Assembly: GCA_021737205.1 (NCBI GenBank)
Contig: JAIPEK010000178.1
Location: 1-5,284 of the forward strand
Origin: Desulfarculaceae bacterium
GTDB lineage: Bacteria; Desulfobacterota; Desulfobacteria; Desulfobacterales; Desulfobacteraceae
DNA length: 5,284 bases
Direction: 5' to 3'
Part shown: positions 1-5,284 of the stretch, in pieces
How positions within the stretch are numbered: position 1 is the first letter of the stretch
Layout of the letters: each line of letters starts with the position of its first letter
Position numbers and translations under genes: made by a program
The notes under the pieces: generated by a model
What the model saw: the letters and a program-made list of their open reading frames with translations, nothing else
The model's database searches: none
Told to the model about the DNA's origin: nothing

Positions 1-12
1 CAGTAAAAAACA

Positions 13-88
13 CCACGAAGTGCACGAAGATCACGAAGAAAACATTATTAAAAAAACAAAACCTTCGTGTGCTTCGTGTGCTTCGTGG
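13..88. repeat. Hairpin-forming inverted repeat of CACGAAG / CTTCGTG heptamers
   Basis: The left arm has three CACGAAG copies (14-20, 23-29, 32-38) separated by 2-nt spacers, a 9-bp period. The right arm has three CTTCGTG copies (63-69, 72-78, 81-87) with the same spacing. The arms pair over about 26 bp, with mismatches only in the two spacers, around an A/T-rich loop of about 24 nt (39-62). On the minus strand the 9-bp period reads as repeated His-Glu-Ala/Gly tripeptides. Such reading frames are often mis-called as small proteins, and I do not regard this one as a gene. Repeats of this general form are, from memory, scattered between genes in many environmental Gram-negative genomes. No T-run follows the hairpin, so it does not look like an intrinsic terminator of + strand transcription. 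Confidence 0.85.
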
Positions 89-103
89 TAGCTCATCGGC
101 CAT

Positions 104-784
104 TTGAAACGTGTGGAACGGATGGCTGCTGTAAACGAGCTTCTCTCCGGGATCGCACATGAAATCAAAAACCCCCTTGCCTCTCTTTCCGTGGCTGTAC
201 AGTTGCTGAAAGAGAATACGGAGGCGGGCTCGTCCGACTTCAGGCTGATGAATATAGTCCTGCGGGAAATCCAGAGGCTGCACAATCTGGTGAATGATTT
301 TCATATTTTCACCAAACCCAATATCTCCAACGCCGAAGCTCTGCAACTCGACAAAGCCATTCTCGAGACAGTGGAACTGTTTAATCAGTCTCCGGAAACA
401 GGTGAGCATATCACCGTAAATACCCGCCTGGATGAAAATGTGATTGTCCGGATTGACAGCGTCCATTTCCAGCAGATCATATGGAATCTTTTAAAAAATG
501 CGTCCGAATCGATATCGGAAAAAGGGGAAATTTTCATTCGGATCGTCCGTCATAAAAACGACCGGGTTTTGATACGGATTGAAGATACCGGATGCGGTAT
601 TGATGAAAACCGCACGGATTCCGTGTTTGATCCCTTTTTTACCACCAAGGCGGAAGGCACCGGACTGGGTCTTGCCATTGTTCACAGGCTTGTGGATTCA
701 TACGGCGGGGTGATTGATTTCCATTCCAGAGAGGGGAAAGGAACCGTCTTTACCATCATATTCAACATATATGAATCATCTTGA
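104..784 (+). CDS. Sensor histidine kinase catalytic core (HisKA + HATPase_c), apparently lacking its N-terminal sensor region
   Basis: This encodes the transmitter part of a two-component kinase, which autophosphorylates a histidine and passes the phosphate to a response regulator. With a TTG start it is 226 residues. The H-box SGIAHEIKNPL has the phospho-acceptor at H19. The N-box is IIWNLLKNASE (N128, N132), the G1 box IEDTGCGID (D161, G163), the F-box FDPFFTT (about 175-181) and the G2 box GTGLGL (185-190). All ATP-binding motifs are intact, and the style resembles NtrB/AtoS-type kinases. There is no membrane segment, PAS or HAMP domain. The protein begins just before the H-box, whereas family members usually have 100 or more residues ahead of it. 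In-frame codons upstream give LIGH, then a TAG stop at 89-91 touching the inverted repeat. Neither TTG 104 nor ATG 122 has a good ribosome-binding site. It could be a short cytoplasmic kinase or the 3' remnant of a larger gene broken by the repeat. No response regulator gene is in view. Confidence 0.85.
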   Translation: MKRVERMAAVNELLSGIAHEIKNPLASLSVAVQLLKENTEAGSSDFRLMNIVLREIQRLHNLVNDFHIFTKPNISNAEALQLDKAILETVELFNQSPETGEHITVNTRLDENVIVRIDSVHFQQIIWNLLKNASESISEKGEIFIRIVRHKNDRVLIRIEDTGCGIDENRTDSVFDPFFTTKAEGTGLGLAIVHRLVDSYGGVIDFHSREGKGTVFTIIFNIYESS

Positions 785-832
785 ATTTTATTGAAAAATA
801 AGCTACTCTACCCCTCTTGTAACGAATGCTGG

Positions 833-860
833 TTGTTCAGGAAACAGGAAAAATTATTTT
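833..860 (+). promoter_or_regulatory. Weak candidate sigma-70-type promoter ahead of lysS
   Basis: Within the 109-bp gap between the kinase gene and lysS, TTGTTC (833-838) and TATTTT (855-860) are 16 bp apart, the only reasonable -35/-10 pair I could see by eye. Each hexamer matches the consensus only partly (about 3 and 4 of 6). The gap is A/T-rich and is the natural place for the promoter of the lysS-bamA operon, but this exact assignment is speculative. I saw no T-box, riboswitch or clear terminator in the gap. Confidence 0.2.
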
Positions 861-893
861 AACAATTCCATATTAACAGGAAAGATACGTTCA

Positions 894-2375
894 ATGGATG
901 ACAGTACAAGTAAAATTATTCAAGCCCGAAAAGAAAAAATTGAATCTTTAAAGCAAAACGGTGTAGCCCTGTACCCCAATGATTTTAAAGTGTCCCATAC
1001 CATCAGCCGACTGCAGTATCTCATTGAAACATCGCCTCAGACGCTCGGAGAGGAAGGGGAGTCATTTGCAGTGGCAGGGAGAGTCATGGCTGTCAATAAA
1101 ATGGGAAAATCCTCTTTTGTCCGGTTCAAGGACGGAACCGGACAGATACAGGCGTATATCAAGCAAAACTATGTGGGCGAAGAGACGTATGCCGTTTTTA
1201 AAAAACTGGATATCGGAGATTTTGTGGGGATAGAAGGGCCGCTTTTCCAGACCCGCACCGGTGAATGGACCGTTATCGCTAAAAATTTCAGGCTGTTGTC
1301 CAAATCCGTAAGGCCTCTGCCTGAAAAGTTTCACGGCATTAAAGATCCGGAAAAAAGGTACAGGAACCGGTATCTTGATCTTGTGATGAACGAAAAGACC
1401 AAAGAGGTTTTTCTCAAAAGAAGTAAAACCGTCAGTGCCATGCGGACGTTTCTTGAGGATGAAGGTTTTATCGAGGTGGAAACGCCGATGATGCAGCCGA
1501 TTGCGGGCGGAGCCGAAGCAACGCCTTTCAAAACCTGGCACAATGCCCTTTCCATGGAACTGTTTCTGCGCATCGCCCCTGAACTGTATTTAAAACGGCT
1601 TGTGGTCGGCGGGTTCGACAGGGTATTTGAAATCAACCGCAACTTCAGAAACGAAGGGGTTTCCACAAAGCATAACCCCGAGTTCACCATGGTGGAATTT
1701 TACCAGGCGTATGCCGATTACGAAGATATGATGAACCTGACCGAACGGATGTTTTCATACATTGTAGAGAAGGTGGCCGGCTCTGATACAATCGACTACC
1801 AGGGGCATTCCATCAGTTTTGCCGGACAGTGGCCGAGAATCCCGATGACGGAATCTCTTGTTCAGGTCGGCGGTCTTTCACCGGACATCCTTCATGATGC
1901 GGACAAGCTTCTGGCGTTCGCAGAAGAACAGAATATTGAGATTACCAAAAAAGACAGGCACGGCAAAATACTGACCAAACTTTTTGACATCCTGGTGGAG
2001 CCCAAGCTCATTCAGCCCACTTTCATCACCGGTTATCCCGTGGAAGTCTCCCCGCTTTCCAGAAAAAATGACAACGATCCCTCCATAACGGATCGTTTCG
2101 AACTGTTTATAGCAGGCCGGGAAATCGCCAACGGGTTTTCTGAAATCAATGACCCCGGGGACCAGTATGAAAGGTTTCTCCAGCAGGTTCAGCAGAAGGA
2201 TGAAGGAAATGAAGAAGCCCACACAATGGATGCCGATTATATTGAAGCACTTGAATACGGCATGCCGCCAACCGGCGGTGAGGGGATCGGGATCGACAGG
2301 CTGGTCATGCTCCTGACCGACTCGGATTCCATCAGAGAGGTGATCCTCTTTCCCCACATGAGAAAGCATAACTGA
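894..2375 (+). CDS. lysS: Lysyl-tRNA synthetase, class II
   Basis: Charges tRNA-Lys with lysine using ATP in the cytoplasm. The 493-residue protein matches the usual bacterial LysS length (about 490-505; E. coli 505). An N-terminal helical segment leads into the OB-fold anticodon-binding domain at about residues 57-135, with VAGRVMAVNKMGKSSFVRFKDG typical of class IIb enzymes. The class II catalytic domain follows. Motif 1 lies around 173-203 and ends in EVETPMMQPIAGGAEA. Motif 2 contains FRNEG (251-255, R252) followed by HNPEFTMVEFYQAYADY. Motif 3 is GGEGIGIDRLVMLL (461-474, R469), close to the C-terminal LFPHMR. No key residue appears to be missing. ATG 894 is preceded by AGGAAA (878-883) at about 10 nt, a fair ribosome-binding site. 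The stop lies three bases before the next gene, so lysS is probably the first gene of an operon with the lipoprotein-release genes and bamA. Confidence 0.98.
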   Translation: MDDSTSKIIQARKEKIESLKQNGVALYPNDFKVSHTISRLQYLIETSPQTLGEEGESFAVAGRVMAVNKMGKSSFVRFKDGTGQIQAYIKQNYVGEETYAVFKKLDIGDFVGIEGPLFQTRTGEWTVIAKNFRLLSKSVRPLPEKFHGIKDPEKRYRNRYLDLVMNEKTKEVFLKRSKTVSAMRTFLEDEGFIEVETPMMQPIAGGAEATPFKTWHNALSMELFLRIAPELYLKRLVVGGFDRVFEINRNFRNEGVSTKHNPEFTMVEFYQAYADYEDMMNLTERMFSYIVEKVAGSDTIDYQGHSISFAGQWPRIPMTESLVQVGGLSPDILHDADKLLAFAEEQNIEITKKDRHGKILTKLFDILVEPKLIQPTFITGYPVEVSPLSRKNDNDPSITDRFELFIAGREIANGFSEINDPGDQYERFLQQVQQKDEGNEEAHTMDADYIEALEYGMPPTGGEGIGIDRLVMLLTDSDSIREVILFPHMRKHN

Positions 2376-2378
2376 TTT

Positions 2379-3599
2379 ATGTCGTTCGAATTTTTTCTTG
2401 CAAGGCGGTACCTGAAGGCGAAACGGAAAGAGGGGTTCATCTCGTTGATCACTTTTCTTTCGGTGGCGGGTGTGGCTGTCGGGGTCATGGCGCTTGTCAT
2501 CGTCATCTCCGTCATGAGCGGGGCGGAGACGAATTTCAGAAAGAAAATTCTCGGACTGGAACCCCATATCCTCGTGATGAACTATTCCGGAAAGTTTGAT
2601 CAATACAACAGCATAGAAAGCAGGATCGAAGGCCTGGATCAAGTGAAAAACGTTTCTCCGCTTGTATTTTCCCAGGCGATGATTCGTTCCGGGAAAAATT
2701 TTTCCGGGGTCATGCTCCGGGGAATCGATCCGGAAAGTAAAATCAGGCTGATTCAGGGATTCAGCCCCTCGGAGCTTGAGTCGGCCCTCCGTAAAGGGCG
2801 TCCCGGCACCACCGCCCCAGGAATTATACTCGGGAAGGAGCTCGCCCGTAAACTCGGGGTGGATAAAGGAGAGTCCGTCATCCTGGTCAGTCCGTCCGGC
2901 ATCGCTTCTCCGATCGGCCATGTTCCATCCATGAAGCGTTTTTCAGTTACAGGCACTTTCAGTTCGGGAATGTATGAATATGACAGTGCAATGGCATACA
3001 TTCATATCGACGAAGCAGTACAGTATGGAGGGGGACAGGGCGTTTCCGCCCTGGGCCTCTGGATCGATGATGTGTTCAAGGTAAAATCTTTTGTCAAAAA
3101 CAATTTATCTTTTCTTGACCCGCCTTTTTATGTTAATGACTGGATGGACATTAACAAAAGCCTTTTTTCAGCCTTGAAGCTCGAAAAGACGGCGATGTTC
3201 ATCATATTGACACTGATCATTCTTGTGGCGGCGTTCAACATCGCAAGCGCATTGATCATGATGGTGATGGAAAAGACAAGAGACATTGCCGTATTAAAGG
3301 CAATGGGAGCGACAAACAGAGCAATAAGAAAGATATTCATGATAAAGGGAATGATCATCGGCATAGCCGGTACGATGCTCGGTTCTTTTTTCGGCGTAGG
3401 AGTCTGTATGCTGCTGTCCCGATACAAATTCATTCATCTTCCCGAGGCGTATCCGTTTTCCACGCTGCCGGTCCAGCTCAATCCCGTGGATGTTTTTGTT
3501 ATTGCCGCAAGTGCCATACTGATCTGTTTTTGTTCCACCATTTACCCTGCTGTTAAAGCATCGAGAATGAATCCGGTGGAGGCTCTCAGATATGGATGA
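2379..3599 (+). CDS. Lipoprotein-releasing ABC transporter permease (LolC/LolE family, probably LolF-type)
   Basis: Inner-membrane subunit of the Lol machine that extracts outer-membrane-destined lipoproteins and passes them to LolA. The 406 residues match the family (about 400-415). The order is a short cytoplasmic N-terminus (FFLARRYLKAKRKEGF), TM1 at about 22-47, a large periplasmic MacB-like domain at about 48-268, TM2 at about 272-296, a cytoplasmic coupling segment EKTRDIAVLKAMGATNRAIRKIF (298-320), TM3 at about 322-346 and TM4 at about 369-390, ending PVEALRYG. The stretch SPSGIASPIGHVPSMKR (171-187, P178) resembles, from memory, the LolA-recruiting hook of E. coli LolC, which LolE lacks. 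No second permease gene adjoins, so I infer a homodimer (LolF). The start is set by homology and by coupling to lysS, whose stop is 3 nt upstream; the ribosome-binding site (GAGAAAG, 2360-2366) is poor. The end overlaps lolD by 8 bp. The name could equally be written lolC or lolE. Confidence 0.93.
   Translation: MSFEFFLARRYLKAKRKEGFISLITFLSVAGVAVGVMALVIVISVMSGAETNFRKKILGLEPHILVMNYSGKFDQYNSIESRIEGLDQVKNVSPLVFSQAMIRSGKNFSGVMLRGIDPESKIRLIQGFSPSELESALRKGRPGTTAPGIILGKELARKLGVDKGESVILVSPSGIASPIGHVPSMKRFSVTGTFSSGMYEYDSAMAYIHIDEAVQYGGGQGVSALGLWIDDVFKVKSFVKNNLSFLDPPFYVNDWMDINKSLFSALKLEKTAMFIILTLIILVAAFNIASALIMMVMEKTRDIAVLKAMGATNRAIRKIFMIKGMIIGIAGTMLGSFFGVGVCMLLSRYKFIHLPEAYPFSTLPVQLNPVDVFVIAASAILICFCSTIYPAVKASRMNPVEALRYG
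3575..3582 (+). promoter_or_regulatory. Ribosome-binding site of lolD inside the permease gene
   Basis: GGTGGAGG includes a GGAGG core (3578-3582) 9 nt ahead of ATG 3592. It supports this start for lolD even though the start lies inside the final codons of the permease gene. The 8-bp overlap (3592-3599) suggests translational coupling, giving linked amounts of permease and ATPase. Confidence 0.7.
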
Positions 3600-4323
3600 T
3601 CCTCTTGACAACCTGCTTGTGCTCCGGTCCGTTTCAAAGGGGTTTCACACCAAAACGGAAAAAATCAATATTCTTGACGATGCGCACCTCACCGTGAAAA
3701 AGGGAGAAACCATGGCCGTTGTCGGTGCTTCCGGTATCGGCAAGTCGACCCTGCTTAACATTATTGGTACCATTGACAGGCCGAGCTCAGGACAGATCTT
3801 TTTTGAAGAAAAAGACATCCTCTCCATGAACGACGAGAAGCTCGCTTCCTTTAGGAACGCAAAAGTCGGATTTGTGTTTCAGTTCCATCATCTGCTTTCG
3901 GGGCTGACCGCATTTGAAAATGTAATGATGCCCTGCATGATCGGCCGGAAAAGCAGGAAAGTTGTTGAAGAGTCGGTTTGCCGTATCCTTGAGCGGGTGG
4001 GGCTTGAAAAACGGATATATCACAGGGTGGAAGATCTTTCCGGGGGAGAGCAGCAACGCGTCGCTCTTGCAAGGGCGCTTGTCAACAAACCGGACATACT
4101 GCTGGCGGATGAACCCACAGGGAATCTGGACCGGAAAAACAGCCGTGCGGTCCATGAGCTGATGGACCAGCTGAACAGGGAAATGCAAATGACGGTTGTC
4201 GTGGTGACGCACAACAATGAATTTGCGGATTTAATGGAAAGAAAAGTAACTATAGCCGACGGCAGGATCGTACCCTCAAGAAACTTGAAACAAGAAACAA
4301 GAGACAGGAAACAAGAGACTTGA
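3592..4323 (+). CDS. lolD: Lipoprotein-releasing ABC transporter ATP-binding protein LolD
   Basis: Cytoplasmic ATPase that powers lipoprotein extraction by the preceding permease. It has 243 residues against about 225-235 usual for LolD. Walker A is GASGIGKST (45-53), the Q-loop glutamine is Q97, the signature is LSGGEQQRVALARAL (149-163), Walker B is ILLADEP (169-175, catalytic E174), the D-loop is GNLD (177-180) and the switch histidine is H207. The stretch QFHHLLSGLTAFENVMMP after the Q-loop is characteristic of LolD and argues against the related FtsE and MacB ATPases. ATG 3592 has a strong ribosome-binding site and overlaps the permease gene by 8 bp. The last 15 or so residues (RNLKQETRDRKQET) are encoded by a 7-bp tandem repeat rather than by conserved LolD sequence, and the TGA stop lies inside that repeat. 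The ancestral C-terminus probably ended near GRIVPS. Confidence 0.97.
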   Translation: MDDPLDNLLVLRSVSKGFHTKTEKINILDDAHLTVKKGETMAVVGASGIGKSTLLNIIGTIDRPSSGQIFFEEKDILSMNDEKLASFRNAKVGFVFQFHHLLSGLTAFENVMMPCMIGRKSRKVVEESVCRILERVGLEKRIYHRVEDLSGGEQQRVALARALVNKPDILLADEPTGNLDRKNSRAVHELMDQLNREMQMTVVVVTHNNEFADLMERKVTIADGRIVPSRNLKQETRDRKQET

Positions 4324-4331
4324 GACAGGAA
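4276..4331 (+). repeat. 7-bp tandem repeat (consensus ACAAGAR), about 8 imperfect units
   Basis: Units in order are TCAAGAA, ACTTGAA, ACAAGAA, ACAAGAG, ACAGGAA, ACAAGAG, ACTTGAG and ACAGGAA, each starting 7 bp after the last from 4276 to 4325. The next 7 bases (AGAAAAG) are a decayed continuation. The array straddles the lolD stop codon (4321-4323), encoding the lolD C-terminal tail and then entering the gap before bamA. Because 7 is not a multiple of 3, a change of one unit would shift the reading frame. Similar GAAACAAG-type heptamer arrays are, from memory, seen between genes in related genomes. Confidence 0.85.
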
Positions 4332-4370
4332 AGAAAAGTACCTGTATCATCTTTTAAACAACAACAGAAT

Positions 4371-4374
4371 AGGG
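4371..4374 (+). promoter_or_regulatory. Ribosome-binding site deciding the bamA start
   Basis: Two in-frame ATG codons, 4376 and 4382, could start bamA. AGGG (4371-4374) ends 7 nt before ATG 4382, a normal spacing, but only 1 nt before ATG 4376. An in-frame TAG at 4370-4372 excludes anything further upstream. ATG 4382 is therefore preferred; the alternative would add only Met-Pro. Confidence 0.6.
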
Positions 4375-4381
4375 CATGCCA

Positions 4382-5284
4382 ATGAGTATCAAAGGTTTGA
4401 AACGTATTGTTCTTCCGACTGTTTTGCTGATGCTTCTTCTGCCGGTATCCGCCGGTGCGGAAAACAATATCAAGGTCGGGGTTTTTCCGTTTGCCGTTCA
4501 TGCGGACAAAAAGATGGATTACCTGCAGGAAAAAATCCCGCTCATGGTAATAGACCATTTGAAAAAAGAAGGGGCCGAAGCTTTTTACATTGACGATCCT
4601 TCCGTGACCCTGGATACGGATGCGGGAAAACTTAAAAAGGCGGGAATCAAATACGGTGCGGATTACCTGGTGTACGGCAGCATATTCTCCGCAGGCGGGC
4701 GTCTCAGTATCGATACACGGATGATCGGTGTGTATGAGGATAAGGTTGCTGATACGTTCTACAGTGAAGCCAAAGGATTGGAAAATCTGCTCGGCGCTTC
4801 CAAAGAACTTGCAAAAAAACTGTCAAGTAAAATTTTCCGGAAAAAAATCATACTGTCCGTTGAAGTTCAGGGGAACAAGCGGATTGAAAGTGATGCCATA
4901 CTGCGTACCATAGAGACCCGGGTTCAGGATATTGTGAACAGTGACCTTCTGTCCTCCGATTTGAGCAGAATTTACAAAATGGGATATTTTGAAGACGTCC
5001 GTGTGGTTCAGGAAAAACTCGATACCGGGGTGAAAATCATTTTCAAGGTGGAAGAAAAGCCGTCGGTCAGAAAGATTCTGTTTGAAAAAAATCATGTGTA
5101 TGAAGATGAAAAGCTGAGAGAAGCCATCCACACCAGTACCGGTTCCATTTTAAATATCTTCAAGATCAAGGAAGATGTGAAACGGATCGAGCAGTTGTAC
5201 AAAACCAAGAACTACCACAATTGCGAGATTTCATATAAGGTAAAGCCTTTGAAGCACAACCAGGCTGACATCGTTTTTCAAATT
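4382..5284 (+). CDS. bamA: Outer membrane protein assembly factor BamA, N-terminal part (runs off the window)
   Basis: Core of the BAM complex, which folds and inserts beta-barrel proteins into the outer membrane. 301 codons are visible with no stop before the window ends, so the remaining POTRA domains and the C-terminal barrel are outside. Residues 1-26 form a Sec signal peptide: basic MSIKGLKR, a hydrophobic core, and a likely cleavage after SAGA. Residues of about 29-150 form an extra domain with VGVFPF, GADYLVYGSI and RLSIDTRMIGV, resembling TolB-N/FlgO/CsgG-like alpha/beta folds; E. coli BamA lacks it. POTRA 1 spans about 156-226 (VEVQGNKRIESDAI, then the hallmark YKMGYFEDVRV at 198-208). 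POTRA 2 starts at about 228 (VRKILFEKNHVYEDEKL, then IEQLYKTKNY) and reaches the window end. The gene follows lolD by 58 bp and is probably in the same operon. Its partner subunits such as BamD are lipoproteins needing the Lol route. In related genomes skp/ompH and lpx genes usually follow. Confidence 0.93.
   Translation, partial: MSIKGLKRIVLPTVLLMLLLPVSAGAENNIKVGVFPFAVHADKKMDYLQEKIPLMVIDHLKKEGAEAFYIDDPSVTLDTDAGKLKKAGIKYGADYLVYGSIFSAGGRLSIDTRMIGVYEDKVADTFYSEAKGLENLLGASKELAKKLSSKIFRKKIILSVEVQGNKRIESDAILRTIETRVQDIVNSDLLSSDLSRIYKMGYFEDVRVVQEKLDTGVKIIFKVEEKPSVRKILFEKNHVYEDEKLREAIHTSTGSILNIFKIKEDVKRIEQLYKTKNYHNCEISYKVKPLKHNQADIVFQI

Noticed and set aside
13..88. The inverted repeat considered as a CRISPR array or transcription terminator
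   Set aside because: The spacers are only 2 nt, so it is not CRISPR. No T-run follows the hairpin on the + strand, so there is no intrinsic terminator signature.
31..285. Minus-strand small frame containing a YHEAHEAHEG stretch
   Set aside because: The His-Glu-x pattern is just the 9-bp repeat period read as codons, and the rest is antisense to the kinase core. It is a common false gene call.
785..893. Possible T-box leader or riboswitch upstream of lysS
   Set aside because: The gap is too short (109 bp) and lacks a T-box consensus, a stable stem series or an antiterminator pair.
1062..1541. Minus-strand open frame of 159 codons inside lysS
   Set aside because: It lies wholly within the conserved lysS coding sequence and has no domain or ribosome-binding support.
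1878..2921. A 347-codon open frame on the minus strand opposite the end of lysS and the start of the permease gene
   Set aside because: It spans two well-supported + strand genes, has low-complexity composition (rich in H, D, R and F) and shows no recognisable family. It is a shadow of their codon usage.
4325..4345. Possible hairpin ACAGG ... CCTGT between lolD and bamA
   Set aside because: It has only five pairs around an 11-nt loop, and the tail is not a clean T-run. It is too weak to call a terminator, and one arm is part of the heptamer array.
4373..4380. Perfect 8-bp palindrome GGCATGCC next to the bamA start
   Set aside because: It is too short to stand out from chance and has no second copy or context suggesting an operator.

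Overview
The window looks like a chromosomal stretch from a Gram-negative (diderm) bacterium of moderate GC content, most likely a member of Desulfobacterota (the former Deltaproteobacteria). This is inferred from three things. The gene order lysS - lolC/E-type permease - lolD - bamA is, as I recall, typical of that group. The BamA homologue carries an extra domain ahead of its POTRA repeats. Two kinds of short intergenic repeats common in such genomes are present. I could not confirm the taxonomy by any search. All genes lie on the + strand.

Region by region: (1) Positions 13-88 hold a hairpin-forming inverted repeat made of three CACGAAG heptamers facing three CTTCGTG heptamers. (2) Directly after its right edge comes the catalytic core of a sensor histidine kinase (104-784). 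Its HisKA and HATPase domains are intact but no sensor region is visible. An in-frame TAG at the repeat edge separates it from whatever lies upstream. (3) After a 109-bp gap comes complete lysS (894-2375), class II lysyl-tRNA synthetase. (4) Three bases after lysS begins a LolC/LolE-family lipoprotein-release permease (2379-3599). Its end overlaps by 8 bp the start of lolD (3592-4323), the cognate ATPase. (5) The last codons of lolD run into a 7-bp tandem repeat (4276-4331). (6) bamA starts at 4382 and runs off the right edge. It encodes a signal peptide, an extra N-terminal alpha/beta domain, one complete POTRA domain and most or all of a second.

How the genes work together: lysS, the permease gene, lolD and bamA are tightly packed and probably cotranscribed. 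The permease and LolD form the inner-membrane ABC machine that extracts mature lipoproteins and hands them to the periplasmic carrier LolA. BamA is the central outer-membrane beta-barrel insertase, whose partner subunits are themselves lipoproteins delivered by the Lol route. Only one permease gene is present between lysS and lolD, which suggests a LolF-type homodimer rather than the LolC/LolE heterodimer of E. coli.

I found no strong case for a wholly undescribed system. The window is mainly a housekeeping envelope-biogenesis operon. The points worth a second look are the repeat abutting the headless kinase, the heptamer repeat captured as the LolD C-terminus, the extra BamA domain, and the single-permease Lol architecture.
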